A DNA stretch of 64,000 bases, taken from contig OX419760.1 of assembly GCA_948567375.1 (NCBI GenBank), forward strand, positions 18,414,001-18,478,000, given 5' to 3'. Origin of the DNA: Lunularia cruciata. Its lineage: Eukaryota > Streptophyta > Marchantiopsida > Lunulariales > Lunulariaceae. The notes under the pieces are model-generated. The model had not been told where the DNA came from. It saw only the letters and a program-made list of their open reading frames with translations, and did no database searches. Below are positions 44,302 to 57,197 of the stretch, piece by piece; position 1 is the stretch's first letter, and every line of letters begins with the position of its first letter. A program made the translations under genes and the position numbers.

Positions 44302-45857
44302 GTGAGAGATCGAGTTATGCTGCGGGTTGTTGACAATTGGATCTCCAGTGGGCCTCTGCTTCATGTTGGAGCTCAGACTGGACTTTGCTTGCGGAGGAAA
44401 ATAGTTGGAGTGCGTGCGGTATCAGCAACAGAGGAGAGAGAATTTAGCAATTCGCAGACAAGTTCCAGTGGAGGAGGATTTGTCAAGCCCTTATCTGAAT
44501 TATACCCGCGACTGCCATGCCGGCATTGCAGAGGTATGTGTTCAGGGGATTTAGGGAGAGATCCAGTGGAAATTGCCTGTTCGCTGAGTAGAAATTCTAC
44601 CACTTTGCAAACGCTTGTGGAAAGATTCCTGTTCTACTTGGGCGATTCTTATGTAAATTGAGGTATTTAATTGATTGAGTAACTTTTGTTTCTGCTCCTC
44701 TTTTCCATGAACGGCATATATGTCTTCTTCTTCGGGTTCTTATTGCAGCTGACCAATTCCAACTATACTACAGATAAGCACTTAACTCTAATATTGCGGG
44801 GAAAAGTTGCTTCAAAAACTTTGATCACTTGCCTAATCTCATTGTGATAAGCTGGAGTTGAGGATTATCTGGTTTTGGTTTTGACAGGTTCTACTGAGAT
44901 CGAATGCGATAAATGTAACGGAGAAGGAAAACTTGCGAAAGGAGGATGGCACAAGAAAAATCCTGTCAGGTTGGATCTGATTATAGGTGAGAAATTATAC
45001 TCCTATATGTGAATTGCATTTCTGAAAAGACAAAAAGAAGTTGACGAAACCTCATGTGGAATGCTGCCAAAAGTATTGTTCATGTTCAGTATAGCGGTTG
45101 AAGTGCAAAAGTATACATATTGGTTTACTTGTTAGTGCAACTGCTAGATTCTTCGGTTCATCCCGAGCATGAAGATCTAAGCAGGAAAGATATCGATTAC
45201 TGTTACTTCAGGATCGAAATGGACAGCCATGGAAAGTACTTTCGGATGGCGTCATTTTCGAGTACATTCAAAAAGAAGAGGCTCTGGACAGGATTGGTTT
45301 GTTGAAATGAGTGCCACTTGTGACGAGACTACGAGATTCTGGGTGAATATTAAGAATCTGAAGGTTCGTATTTTTCCCCTGGACAATGTAATGGGACAAA
45401 AATGAGGCTTCCAGGAAGTATGTGCTAACTTGCAATATTAGAATTATGATCTTGTATACAAACTTCATGATTGCACATCAGGAAATGCAGGGCAGATAAA
45501 TTTTGGAGACAAATTGTTGGCATTTGTCATGGCATGATATGATCTACTTTCTACACCTTACCTACCTGTTTGATGCTGGCTAGCTGAAATTTAGCGGAAA
45601 TCAGGCTTCAATGCAGCAAGTTGCATATATGAGCCTAGTTTGTCGTATGGACTCTCTATAATGTGTTGTCCGTTGTGGTTGTGTAGGAGAGGGAAAGATG
45701 GAGCATGGGCTGGCTCCAGAAAACCGAGATTTTGGCTGCCAAAGGTGAGAAGGGTTACAAATTATCTTGTAAAGCTTGTAAAGGAAAAGGGCGTCTACCC
45801 TGTGTTTGTGTTTTGCGGCCTTCAGATGATCCAGCTTTAGAGATTATTGACGTTTGA
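44302..45857 (+). CDS. DnaJ-type cysteine-rich zinc-finger protein, probably plastid
   Basis: Four exons (44,302-44,533; 44,888-44,986; 45,212-45,363; 45,687-45,857) join in frame to 217 residues. The N-terminal 45 residues are basic and hydroxylated, suggesting an organelle transit peptide. CRHCRG (73-78) pairs with CDKCNGEG (84-91) to make one split zinc site. A C-terminal CKACKGKGRLPC (189-200) with Cys202 makes another CXXCXGXG-type site. There is no J-domain HPD motif, so it is not a full DnaJ but belongs with DnaJ-related Cys-rich proteins such as BSD2-like chaperones and plastid assembly factors (family inference). The region between the zinc sites (WRHFRVHSKRRG; WVNIKNLKERERW) is not recognised. 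It is convergent with the CWF19-like gene, 1.2 kb apart. Confidence 0.75.
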
Positions 45858-47097
45858 CGTTGAGGCTACGGCGAATCGTATGCTTCCATTGATCCCTAAA
45901 CTGACAGCTATTTAGGGGTTGCATCTGACGTCTCAAACAGCCTTATGCCATTGATGCTGAGTCGTTTCTCTGCTCAAGGAATCGATGTTTGAGTCCCATG
46001 TGGTTCCCATGCATCCATTCAAACGAGGATCAGATCATGAGGTTCTAATACCCCTTTGTAATTGTCAGTATAAGGGGGGATTTAAATTTTCAATAGCAGG
46101 GTATCCCACAGTTAAATCCTTCTAACTGGAATTTCATCAGAACATCGTTGATTTGGTATTACATCTTCCCTATTCATCTTGCCTGCCTCGAGAGACCGTA
46201 AGATATTTACAATGGCCTGTCTTTGTAAATATCAAGCTGCTTAGAAAAAGGTAAAAATGGAGAGAGTGGTGCAAAGTCCTTTCGCAAATTTCAAGTATTG
46301 GCCTACGTTTCTGGTACCAAATCTTGTGCAAACTTGCCCCAAGACGATCGGTAACGACACTAAGGTAGACTTGGACACTGAAGACCACCACTTAGGATAT
46401 GAGAAAATGGGAGCAGAAGTATGCTCTTAGCATACTTCATTTGATTTCTTCATGGGATTAAGTGACACCACTTGAGTACTCTAAGAATGGAATTTGCCTC
46501 TTGCAGCTGACCTCTTTCTCTTGCTGTCATTACAATGCAAAAAGACACTGGATAAAGACCTTACACAAATAGAGAAGATGAGAACTCTCTCTCGCAATCT
46601 TACAAGGTCTTTCAGTTGGCACTTTCAATACGGTGAAGAATGATTTGTCCGCGATCTGAACTCTATGAGCAGAATGAAACTAAATGGTCTATCTTTGAAT
46701 AACTCACCAGTAGTCAAGTGAAGCTGTGTATTAAGCGCATCCTTGCCAAGAAGCACACTAAATATCACTAGTAACCTTGAATTAAAGGCAAAGGACAGAG
46801 AATGAAATAATGTGCAGGAATATGTCAAAGAATATATCACTTCACACTACCGGCACCGAACTTAAAATAATTTGCTGCATAATTTCCACATTCATGAATA
46901 TGAATGTCGTCACTGCAAAAACCCTTGTGAAGAGAGTGGGAGCAACGGAGAGAAATCAGAGGTGAAGCAAGCAGCAATAAAATATTGAATCGAAACAGAA
47001 AAGTCCTCCTTCTCTTTCCTAAGGTGGGTGACTGGGCAAAGTGCCATTCTTCTATTTTGCTCTTTATTTTCAAAAAAGTTGATAATTGCAAGATGTA
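45858..47097. other. Intergenic region between convergent 3' ends
   Basis: About 1.2 kb with short, motif-free open frames on both strands. Likely holds the two 3' UTRs. Confidence 0.4.
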
Positions 47098-50000
47098 TCA
47101 GTCGAGCATTTTAGTCCAATCAAAAGGTTCCCAAAGTTTAAGGAAATCGGCAACCCTTTTCTTCTGTTGTTCCCGCGACTCTTGCCTACGTTGCCCATAT
47201 GTATCTTCTTCTGGGAGTTCCAAGATACCTGCCACGACATCAAGACCAAAGTCGGTCTTGAAACTACTTTCATCATCAATCACATGAGCGTACCCGCCTT
47301 TCATACCGAATTCTACATGGAAGTAGGGAAAATTCTTAGGAATGCTATTCCGCAAACCCTTCACACACGTATCAAGGAGCTTCTTTGCGTTGTGCTGACT
47401 CCATTCATCTTCAGCTTCGTCTATTGCCTGTCCATACCCATTTTCCCAGTCAATGAATCGATCTGGCCAGAAATCTATTGCAACTTGTGATGGTAAAAGT
47501 TGTGATAAAGTCAGATGAAGTGAGATAGTAGACCTCAAAATGTACTCTGTTCTCCTTTGTCCGCCAACAGCTGCACATCCTATTGGAATTTGATAACCTC
47601 TAAGCAATATTACAGCCTAAAAGCTGATACGTAATAAACGATTTCTCAACCTGGGAGCAATCGTTCCTTACAGAATGTCAACAGGACAAAAATCTTCAGC
47701 AAAACACAAACTGCCAGCTAACCTTCTTGAAGTACAAGGGAGCGTCTTTGGCTGCATCAGAGGGAACAGGAATGCATTCTATAAAACAATGCTTTCGTTG
47801 ACGATTAACAGCCATGGCTGTTTCTAGAAACAACACTTCCTTGCCATGATCTGCAAACATCTGGACCAAGCACTTCTTGAAATTGCGAAACTCTTGCCAT
47901 ACACTCTCGTCCACATTTCGGCTTGCACCGTCATGCTACAGCACAAATACACACATCAGCTAAATGCAGCTCAACAAGTCCTAGTGAAAGAGCTTCACTC
48001 CAAGTCTTAGTGCCTTAAGATAGTTGCGGATAGAATCAGTTCTAAAACCAAAAACAGAAATAACTAAACTACGCCAACCAACGTACCAATGTATTTACAG
48101 ATTAGAGAACTTTTGGAAAGGTTCAACTGCGCTGTACTACCTAAAATTGGACCTGATCCTTCGGAATCCAGGTGATAAGTACCTTGCAATTTTACAAACT
48201 ATGTTTGCATATCCATTCCTCATCTGAGTTTGAGAAAGATTAGCAATTGACACAGGCACTATGTAATCAAGGTAAATCCATTACCTGCATTGGAACAATG
48301 TAGCAGTGAAAAGGCACCAAAGACGTTCGCGGGGGTATCATAAGGTACGTAGAATTGGCGATCGCAACTACGAGGTGCTTTGGTCTATCTGCGTTCTCGA
48401 AACACAACTGACAGCGCTCGTGCCTAGTTGGCATCCTTATGCTACCCTCTCCTCTTGGTCTCAAACTTTGAGCTCCATGTGGCTTCTTATTTCCTTTCTT
48501 TCCTCGAGATCCTCCTGTCTCCAACCCGTCCCCATACTCATACTCATCGTCAACATTTAAGGGCCCTTTATACAACTTATTTCCTGCAATACTTCCAGCG
48601 AGCTCTGCATCACAGCTCTGGTTCCGAGCCCTAATGTTGTCTCCAGGCAGAACAGAGTTCAAGTTCATACCACCAGCCCTGATCCTGAAAGAGTAGGGTG
48701 TTCAATTCACCAATCAAAATACATATATATCTTACATGGCACATTAATCCCAGCACCTTGCCCACTAAAAAGAAAATGGCAAGCTCTCGATCCTTAATTT
48801 CCACGCTGTTGAACCCAAGACCTAAACAATCAAGGAGAAAATAGCAAAGCTTGGTGAGGATCATTGCTGCTATTGTTACAAACTACCCAAAGCACATGAT
48901 GGTGATTTGGGTAGATTCACTTACCCATGACGCTCAGTCTGCGCGGAGACAGAAGACGCATCCTTAGATGGTAACCGAGGCACCTCTTTCGCCTTTGGGG
49001 CTTCTTTAAAATTATTCTGTAAAATTTGCAAGACGTTCAGCTTCTTGGGTAAATATATTAGAAGGTTCATGGTGTAAGTCACTAACAGCAAGGTTGTTTT
49101 GAAAATCTTGAAACTCCATGAAAGCGAATCAGCATGGTCAAAAGCTAGTCGCATATATTAAAAAGCTCATCGCCCCAGCGGTCAATTTAGGCCGCGAATG
49201 CAACACAGTTTAACTACAGGCGAAAAGGTGGCTAGAGAGAGATGTCGCACATCAATCAGAGTTCTAGTACCTCCAAGCGACACAACAAAGTTTACAGAAG
49301 TATGGTCCGGGAGAAATCACACGATATTTCTCATTGATTCATCCATGACGTTTTGTTCCCTTTTACGTAAGCTGAAAAAAGGGGAACTGGTAAATGACAA
49401 CAGTATCTGCGTTGTCCCAGGGAATAGGTTCCACTATCTTACCATAAGCTCGTCTGCCTCTTTCGATTTGCCCATCAAACGCAATTTCATCGCTTTAGCA
49501 GCAGCTTGATTTGCACTAAGACCTTCACTGCTACTGGTCGTTGGAATGCTCTTTCCTGAACCATCCCGTGTAGATGCAGCAGCTTGATTTTCACCAAGAC
49601 CAGCACTGCTACTGATTGCTTGCCCACTCTTCCTCGAACCATCCCGTGCAGATGGCTCCGTCAGTTTCCTGTGAGGGACCTCCTCTGACTCGCTACTGCT
49701 AGGATCGGACACTACTTCATCCAGCATGCTTGAGTTCCCCCATAAATTGTGATCGTCCCCTCCCAACTTGGATCTGGGACGAGGAATTTCTTGAGCAGGA
49801 GAATGCTCTTTTACGCGAGCTGGTTCTGCAGATTTGAAATTTTTTAAAAACGAACCATCATTGTCATACTTATTCATAGTTGTCGCAGCAGCACGTATAA
49901 TAGCAGCATCTTCCGGCCGAAGGGTTCGGTTCTCAGTCTTCCTCTTGTTAAAGAAAGAGGAGTCCGTCTTAGGAACTTTCATACGCGAACCGTGCTCTGG

Positions 50001-51534
50001 ACGTTGAAAAGTTCTTTCCACGAGTGCTTTTTCGACATCGTCGCCAAGTTCATCTGTAGTACGTGTCTTTCTGTTTCTAATAGCGTGAAGGTGTGCGTTA
50101 GCGTGAGCTGATCTTTTCACAGCAACACTACTGGTGAGGGATGCAAGTGAGCCCCAGCGCTCTTCAACAACCTGCGTTGGAGTTTGACGTCAGTCTTTAC
50201 TTTCCATAAGTCTCCTCAAAGGGAAATATAAGGTGCCCCAGGTCATTTCCGATGAATTGGAATGTAATAGGAAACAAATGAGGGCCCTTGGCTTGACGCT
50301 TGATTTAACCGATAAACGTACCTCATCCAGCTTGCGTCCTTCTCGAGCAGCTTGCTCCTGGGCTCTCTTCAATGCCTTCATTCGCCAACTGGCACCTCCA
50401 TCACCGACCAAAGGTCCTGCAGGTCTTGCCAATACTCGTTCTCCGCCCTCCTCGGTGCCTGAGTTTAGATAGGGATTGAGTTCCCTTGAGCTTGAAGCCG
50501 GTGTCTGTGTAAAACATTGAGATATCTCTTAAAATACAGTGCTGCTTAAGACTGAGAAATCAAAACCTTGCAGAATTAGGGTAGAACAATGACCAAGACA
50601 AAGTGTTATCTTTCTCTGCTGGAAGTGTTCGTGGTGCTATCTGCTTCACAATGACGACCATTCAACAGACAGCGTGAAGCAAAGTAACCAGGAGGTACTC
50701 TGTGCAAACGAAGTTTCTGGTAATGAAGAGTTAGAACTAAACTCTGCCCTGAAACGGCTATGTGGAATGACATCTATGACTATAAACTTCATAAAGAACT
50801 CGGTGTATGCGCTTACCTCGGAATCCAGTGTAATCTCTTCTTTAACCTCAGGCGGTGCAGGTCTATCAAACAAACGTTCTGGAGCTTTCAGCATCCATTC
50901 CATTCCCGCTTCCGTCCGTTTGGATCTAGCATCCTCGCGAATTTCTTGTACTGGTCCTTCAATATTTCTGTCTAGGGAGTAGCACCACATAAAATCAGAA
51001 CATAGAAAGTAAGTAGGCCCTCCCTCTCTAACAAGACCAGCAAGCCGACCTCAGCGAGCAATTACTCCAGAAATAGGTCATCAATACGACTACTACTTGA
51101 TGGAGAAATGCACTCATCTGGGCCACATCTTGGATTTCGACTCTCTGTCAACACACTACGCGCCATGAATGAATGCAGCTGCCTCTTATAAAGATTTCGG
51201 GTGACGTTCAAGGAATACCAACCTGATTTCTTCTCATCGTCCGAGGAAGAATCACTTGAAGAATCGTTGCTTTCAAACGAGCGCTTCTTCTTGCCTCTGT
51301 TCTTATTCTTATCCTTGCCACGATCCTTGTGCTTGTGCTTCCGCTTCTTTGAGCGCTCTCTAGAACTCTCCTTCTGAGGTACAGAGATAAAAATTTGCTG
51401 AGAAGGTCAAAAAAGTCTGTCTACCTTCTTCAAAGGCAACAACTTCCATGGGATGAAATCTACAGTTCTTTACTCATCGTCCAGTTGCTTACCTCCATCT
51501 CATCACGAGGGATGAATTTGAGAGCTCCAAACAT
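47098..51534 (-). CDS. CWF19L2: CWF19-like protein 2, spliceosome-associated
   Basis: Nine minus-strand exons (51,534-51,493; 51,373-51,223; 50,971-50,817; 50,504-50,322; 50,171-49,443; 49,016-48,925; 48,684-48,285; 47,935-47,723; 47,427-47,098) join in frame to 764 residues. The start MFGALKFIPRDEME is followed by a Lys/Arg- and Ser/Asp-rich nuclear tract and GMEWMLKAPER (conserved in the family). A long, low-complexity Ser/Glu-rich middle (exon 5) follows. The C-terminus has the two CwfJ domains: RCQLCFEN with PKHLVVAIANSTYLMIP and FHCYIVPMQHDGA (HIT-like fold, about 540-590), then AIDEAEDEW and the end EPFDWTKML. Homologues associate with late spliceosomes and are linked to intron-lariat debranching. 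All introns are GT-AG. Confidence 0.92.
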
Positions 51535-52382
51535 CTACTTGTATCTGGAACGTCAAGTAATCGATTCCTGTCTCGTCCGCTTGAACACCAGCGACAGCGC
51601 TTAGAAAATGTATACCAACAATTGAGTCGAAATTGCGCTTCGTTTCGATGTCAGGAGTCTGAATTCTTCATTCGTCGTGAAAGCAGACATCACGGACAGC
51701 GCGATGATAAGGAATTCTCCTCCTTGTTTCCGCAGAAATTTTGGTGCGACAGAATTTCTTGCATATAGTATAATTTATTCCCGCTGATGTCGTGCACAAA
51801 CATCCCACTTATTTCTTTTAAATTAGCTCAAAAATTGTAATGTTAATAATAAATTTGTGTTTTATTTATAAGAGTTCAACATACAAAAATTTTGTGGCTT
51901 TACTATAAGTCATATCATACCGAGAAATACTTTTATTGCAAATATATATTCTATATTTCAAGTTATGTTTAATATCCTTTAGCTTACTTGATTTCAAGAT
52001 ATAATGTTTTATTTCTTTCAAATACAGTTATTTCTTATATTAATTTTCTAAGTTCTCTTATAAATGATAATTCTAATTTCCATTGAGAGATTCTTCTAAA
52101 TCATCATTAAAGAAGTAAAATTAAAAAATAAATTATAACTATTTTAGCCCTAAATCTATTCAACAAAATAAAATTAACCTTTTTTTTGATAGAATAAAAT
52201 AACTCACTGGTATATAGCTTAATTATTGTATAAACCTTTGAGATAATAAAATATATGGACGGAGTGGTAATTAATTGATTCTCATTATTTCTTGTTAGGT
52301 CTTATTATAATAAGACTTATTATAATGTAAGATAAGCAAAACTATCATACGTATTACTTTGCTTTTATTTAATTTTTAGTGA
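51535..52382. other. Upstream of the CWF19-like gene; AT-rich flank of the Mutator-like element
   Basis: The first 250 bp would hold the 5' UTR and promoter of the minus-strand gene. From about 51,750 the sequence becomes strongly AT-rich with no coding signal. Confidence 0.4.
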
Positions 52383-52460
52383 TTGCTATTTTTACAGCGC
52401 TATTTACTATTTCCACCATATTTAATTGAGTTAAAGGTTAGTTAGTAACACCACTCGCCC
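52383..52460 (+). repeat. Left terminal inverted repeat of the Mutator-like element
   Basis: TTGCTATTT ... ATTTCCACCATATTTAATTGAG ... AAGGTTAGTTAGTAACACC pairs with the reverse complement of the right end. A short insertion (TACAGCGC) distinguishes it from the right copy. Confidence 0.7.
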
Positions 52461-53559
52461 TTGCAATGGTAATCATCCAATAACACATGCAAGAGGCACC
52501 ACATACTTTCTATCATGTCTAAAGCCAATCATGGAATTCCCAGAGTTTGCTTCCATTTCCATATCCATATCCCTAAGTTTCTTCTTAAAGGATTTGGAGA
52601 CCGACCTTGCATGAGATGAATCAAGGAATCTGCCATCGCATCAATAGATGTATATATGCTTCCTAGAACAAGATTCATTCAATGGTGGACAGTTCTCTAG
52701 ACCGACACGATAGTATAATGGCCAATAGTATAAATCACCTTCTTGTCTATAGCCATCGCATGAATGAATAGAGTAGAACCAGATTGTAATACTCAGAGAA
52801 AATTAAGTGGAGTCCATATCATATAACATGAAAGTTATTATCAATTCTACTCTCATTTTCATGATGTAGCGCTCCATGAAATCATAAAGTGCTCCACAAT
52901 ATCACTCTTGCTCTACTCCTTGTGGTGTACGTGATCCATAGGCATCAACAAACTCAATGCACTCATTCAATCTCAAAAGGAAAACTTGGTTTTGAATTAC
53001 ATTGGCATGAAAATCTTCTATAGTGAAGTGGGACCTTCTTATAGAAACAAAATATAGGCATAGTTAAATTGTATCTTCAATTGCTCCAAAAACAACATTC
53101 ATCTATTGGAGCTCCAATTTTCAAACACCAAGAGTTTGAAATCCCATTCTCAAAACTTCTTGACTATTTGCTTGTCGTGCTAAAAGTTTGCTATGGCCTA
53201 AAGTACAAGACCACTGTCTTGAACATAAGAAATTCAAGGAGGTGCATAAGAATGCATTGTGTGCCGATTAAGATTTTTATAAAGTAAGCAAACCTCTTTC
53301 TACAATATCAAGGATTTTGGATAAATGCAATCTCAAACGTTATGGATGAATTTGGACACCTTAAGCACATCAAAGACAAAGTGAATAATCCGATCAAGAA
53401 CGCCCTATATGCAATTAGCTCAAAAGTTGAGAGATCTCTTGCGGTTGAACTTTTGTCCTTGTTTTTAGTTCTATTGGGTCATCCTTTCAACTTCATATGT
53501 GGCGGATTGTCAAGGTCTGCATCTTGCTTGTGGCAAAGCTTGCCAATTGGGCTTGAGCC

Positions 53560-53970
53560 AATGTTTGTTGGGTAGTAGATCACAACGCGTAATGATGTTT
53601 CAATAATCATAGATCTGAGTGAAATTTCTCTAAGTGGCAAACAAGGCCCATTTCACTTTGGCATTATGGACACACTTGTATGATCTAGGTGCCAATGATG
53701 ATGAATTATTGCTAGAGGGATCAGTGTATCCCTTGACAATTTGGTAGGATCATGTGCACACGGTAATCCTATTGAAGCTCTAAAGTGGCCTATGCACTCT
53801 TTTCCATGCACTATCAAGGAAGCAATTTCTTGTTGTTGCTCCAACAACTTCAAAACGTGCACAATGACTTGGCCAACCAAATTTGCAAATATTTGACTTC
53901 ACATTTGGTGTGGAAACTTAAACTTCTTGTTGGCAATAGCCAAGCAAAATTCTGCTACTTGATATGTGAT
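53560..53970 (-). pseudogene. MULE transposase C-terminus with SWIM-type zinc finger
   Basis: The open frame 53,880-53,653 contains CIGHFRASIGLPCAHD, the CXnCXH-type SWIM motif typical of MULE/FAR1 transposases, followed by IPLAIIHHHWHLD. The reading frame upstream is cut by the nested LTR. Confidence 0.75.
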
Positions 53971-53973
53971 TAC

Positions 53974-54709
53974 TATAATACCCAGAGCTAGCCATATGAT
54001 CTAGATGTGAAATTTGGTTTGGTAACATCTAGAATGATGTTATACATGATGGTCAAAATAGATAAGATAGAAGTATCACCAAAAGAGTACTTCTACTAAT
54101 AAGGCAGAAACCGAAATAGACTTGAGAACCTTAGAACCAATAGCTAGACATATGATTTAAAGGTGAGAACTGGGTTGGTAACATCTGGAAGGATGTTACA
54201 CATGATGGACTAAACAGATCAGAAAGAGGTATCACCAAAAGGGGACTTCTACTAATAGAGTAGGAATCAAAATATGCCTGAAATCTTTGAAGGCAATTTT
54301 GGAGGCCTAAACGGATGAATTAGGCCTTGAAAATGTGCAAATCCCACCCCCCAACAAATGAAAGGCTGGCCTTCCCTCCCCTTTGCTTTGTCTCGTCAAG
54401 AGCTTTCCAATGGTACCTTACGTGATTCTGAGATTCCTATAGGAAGATTCCCTAAAAGATTCCCTCTGGTCAAAGCTTGTTTGACCAACCAAATAGGACC
54501 TAGACCAAACATGTCACCCAACCCATTAAGTAATCCAAGGGTGGAGCTTGCTGACATGTCACCTATCTGTGTCCCTAATCCTATGGTGGAGCTTCCTTGG
54601 AGGAGATCCTCTTTGTCTATATAATAAAGAGAAGGTGCTCCTTTGGGGCATCGAATGTTTGAGTGTGCAATCTGTGTTTTCTCTCTTCTCTTGTCCTCGG
54701 AGTATTACA
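53974..54709 (+). repeat. Solo family-C LTR with target-site duplication
   Basis: 736 bp, TATAATACCC start (one change from TGTAATACC) and GGAGTATTACA end, flanked on both sides by ATTAC (53,969-53,973 and 54,710-54,714). This is the signature of an insertion followed by LTR-LTR recombination. It sits in the MULE transposase gene, so it is younger than that insertion. Confidence 0.92.
54616..54629 (+). promoter_or_regulatory. Family-C LTR TATA box
   Basis: TCTATATAATAAAG, conserved at the same place in the LTRs at 10,967-10,980 and about 24,572-24,585 (both minus orientation). It lies roughly 80-95 bp before the LTR end, fitting the core promoter of the element. Confidence 0.6.
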
Positions 54710-54969
54710 ATTACATAGGCTTGTTGCTCTTGGATAACATATAGATCCTTGATGTACACTTGCAAGTATTTTTTGAGTGCCATGTGTGCTCCTACGACAC
54801 ATGATGTTGAAGTGATCCCAAAATACAAACAATCACCAACACATCTAGTGACAAATTTCATTTTATGGGGTGGACAAGTGCTTTCTAAGTACTTTTTGAT
54901 GGACGGTACATCACTTAAGGTGGCACAAAGTTCATCTTACTTTGCATCAAAGTCTATGGCTATGACTTC

Positions 54970-55430
54970 TTGACAAATACTTGACCATGTTGTCATTATT
55001 TCCTTGACTTGATTCTACGTCTTCAAAACTTTTTTGCAATTTGTGAGGATGTTCTTTTGGATGTGCAAAAGGCAAAGTAGATGTTGAGCATCAAGAAAGA
55101 CACACTTGATTGCATTTATCAAGGCATTATCTGCATTAATCATGATCATTGCTAGAATAGTGTCACCAAATTGATTACAAACTTCTACAGAGCCCATTGA
55201 TAATTTGAGATGTCCTCTCCGTTGAAGAAGGTGAAACATACCATGAATGATGTATAAGGGCATGTGTACCCAATTACATGTAGAAGAGGCATCTTGAAGC
55301 AATTTGTTCTATAGGTACACTCTATAGGGATGATTGTGGAATATGTTTGGCAAGGCCAATAGAATTTGAAAGGGGTAAGAAAAGCGTTTAATGTGGCCAT
55401 TCTCATCACACTCAAGAGCTTAGTTAAATC
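54970..55430 (-). pseudogene. MULE transposase catalytic core
   Basis: Two overlapping frames together show CTYRTNCFKMPLLHVIGYT (first catalytic region; the Asp before CTY is Glu here), FNGEDISNYQWAL, and IMINADNALINAIKCVF with HLLCLLHIQKNI (second Asp region and the conserved His). A frameshift near 55,250-55,300 and the altered first acidic residue mean it is inactive. Confidence 0.8.
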
Positions 55431-55619
55431 AATGATGTTTTAACTCATCCAAGGGTGCTTGTATAGCAAAACAAACCATAAAAATTTACATAGTGATGCT
55501 TTGCTTGGGCATTGTTCATAGTCTTGGAGGTCACAAATAAGTTTGAACTCTCCTCGTGCAACTTCATTATATTTGGCGGGTAGGGATACCCATTGTTATT
55601 ACTTCATTGATTGACTTCT

Positions 55620-56118
55620 TAGTCATTTTATTTAACCTTTGAGCACTCGATTGGCCTGATATTTCATTAGACATTTCATGATTATGGTTGTCATCATCAA
55701 TTTTCTAACTCCATCTATTTTCATTACTCTTGCGAGCAATACCTTTCCATGAGCAATCAATTTTTTGCATAATAGCTAAATGTTGTTGTTCATCAAGTTC
55801 TTTGTTGTTGCATTTCATACATGTGCCACTACGGTCACAATATACTTTGACACAACCTTGCACAAGGTCTAAGCGTTCAATAGTAATGGCAAAACCAATG
55901 TTTTGAGCATGGCTACAAACATATGAGATTACACTATCCCAATCCAAAACATTCATAATGGTGTCAAACATCATGTATTTTACATGTAAAATGCAACAAC
56001 AATGAGCAAAAGATCTAGAAAACAAGCCTTGGAGAGTCTTGGTGCATAGTGGAAGCAAAGAGAAACACATATCATAGAGCATAATGCAAAGTGAAAATAA
56101 AAGAGAGAAGTGTGACAT
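55620..56118 (-). pseudogene. FAR1-type DNA-binding domain of the MULE transposase
   Basis: The frame 56,118-55,705 contains SHAQNIGFAITIERLDL, VKVYCDRSGTCMKC, CSWKGIARK and, just past its end, HNHE. The Cys, Cys and His-X-His pattern is the FAR1/WRKY-GCM1 zinc-finger fold used for TIR binding. Start codon uncertain. Confidence 0.7.
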
Positions 56119-56179
56119 GGATGAGATAATGATAGGGAGTGGTCACAACCTCATGTTGGTTGGTTTATGATTACAATCT

Positions 56180-56257
56180 TAATGGCGGTGTTACTAAACT
56201 AACCTTTTGCTCGATTAGGTGTGGTGGAAATAATAAATTACATGGTGGAAATAGCAA
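56180..56257 (-). repeat. Right terminal inverted repeat of the Mutator-like element
   Basis: Reverse complement reads TTGCTATTTCCACCATG ... AAAAGGTTAGTTTAGTAACACC, matching the left terminal repeat. Confidence 0.7.
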
Positions 56258-57147
56258 GTCCCCTTTTTTTTTCCTTCAAAGGTAATTTATTTATAACAAA
56301 GTTTATATGTTAATATAATTTTAATAAGTTTGCCTAAAATAAATATTTATTTTTTTCTATAGTCTTATCCAAACATTTTACCAAAGATTTATGATATGTT
56401 ATAAATTCTTCATTGACATATTACCTCTTAATTCTGATATAACTTAATTAAACCAACTTTAGATCAAGAGGTCTTTTTTAGTCATATACTTTTCTCTTCT
56501 ATATATATATGAAGGAGAATACTAATATTTCTTTATTCAATATTACTTTGAGAAATGATATGTTTTTTTATTCTATTCTATCTAATAAACTTACTAAAGA
56601 TTTGTTACAAATTAGACATGCTTGTTAAATATCATCATGATAGCAATTATAAAATCTAAAAATATATATAACAAAAATTAATTAATATTATAAAATTATG
56701 GACTTATGACATATTTTCTGCACCTAAATGATCATTTTTAATAATAAAATTTGTTTTTAGAATAAAAATTATGAAATAATTATCTATATTTTTAATTCCA
56801 AAATCTAAATCTACTGTAATACAAACATAATAATGAGAATTAAACAGTTTAAATATGAAAATTCTAACTTTATTGAAAATTTTACATTAACGCTATTATC
56901 AGGTCATTAAATCTACACATAACTATAAAAAAGATTAAATTTATTGATACTAAATAAATATACTAAATATAATTAGAATTTGTTTTCTTGGTGATTAATC
57001 TGCACTTACTCATATTATGTTACTATCTGTACACAAAATGATAAATAGAAGGATAAGGACAAAATATCTCCTCATTTTATAGGTAATATAAGGAGAAGAC
57101 AGAAATATTTCCCCTTCTGAAATCTATCTTTGATGACTTATACATTT

Positions 57148-57197
<50 letters not shown>

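Larger units (their letters stand above)
52383..56257 (-). mobile_element. Mutator-like DNA transposon with TIRs and a FAR1-type transposase
   Basis: Terminal inverted repeats of about 80 bp face each other: left 52,383 to about 52,460, right about 56,180-56,257 (shared TTGCTATTT, ATTTCCACCA, AAGGTTAG and TAGTAACACC in order). Between them a minus-strand transposase pseudogene has, in order, a FAR1-type DNA-binding domain, a MULE transposase core and a SWIM zinc finger. This is the Mutator/FAR1 architecture. A 736-bp solo LTR (53,974-54,709) is nested inside. No clear 9-11-bp target duplication was found; the termini are degenerate. Confidence 0.8.

Noticed and set aside
43978-44364. Minus-strand 128-codon open frame
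   Set aside because: Overlaps the start of the DnaJ-type gene in antisense, no domain, probably chance in promoter sequence.
45640-45840. 66-codon open frame ending at 45,840
   Set aside because: Wrong frame: the real last exon of the DnaJ-type gene reads another frame to the stop at 45,855-45,857 and keeps the CKACKGKG zinc motif.
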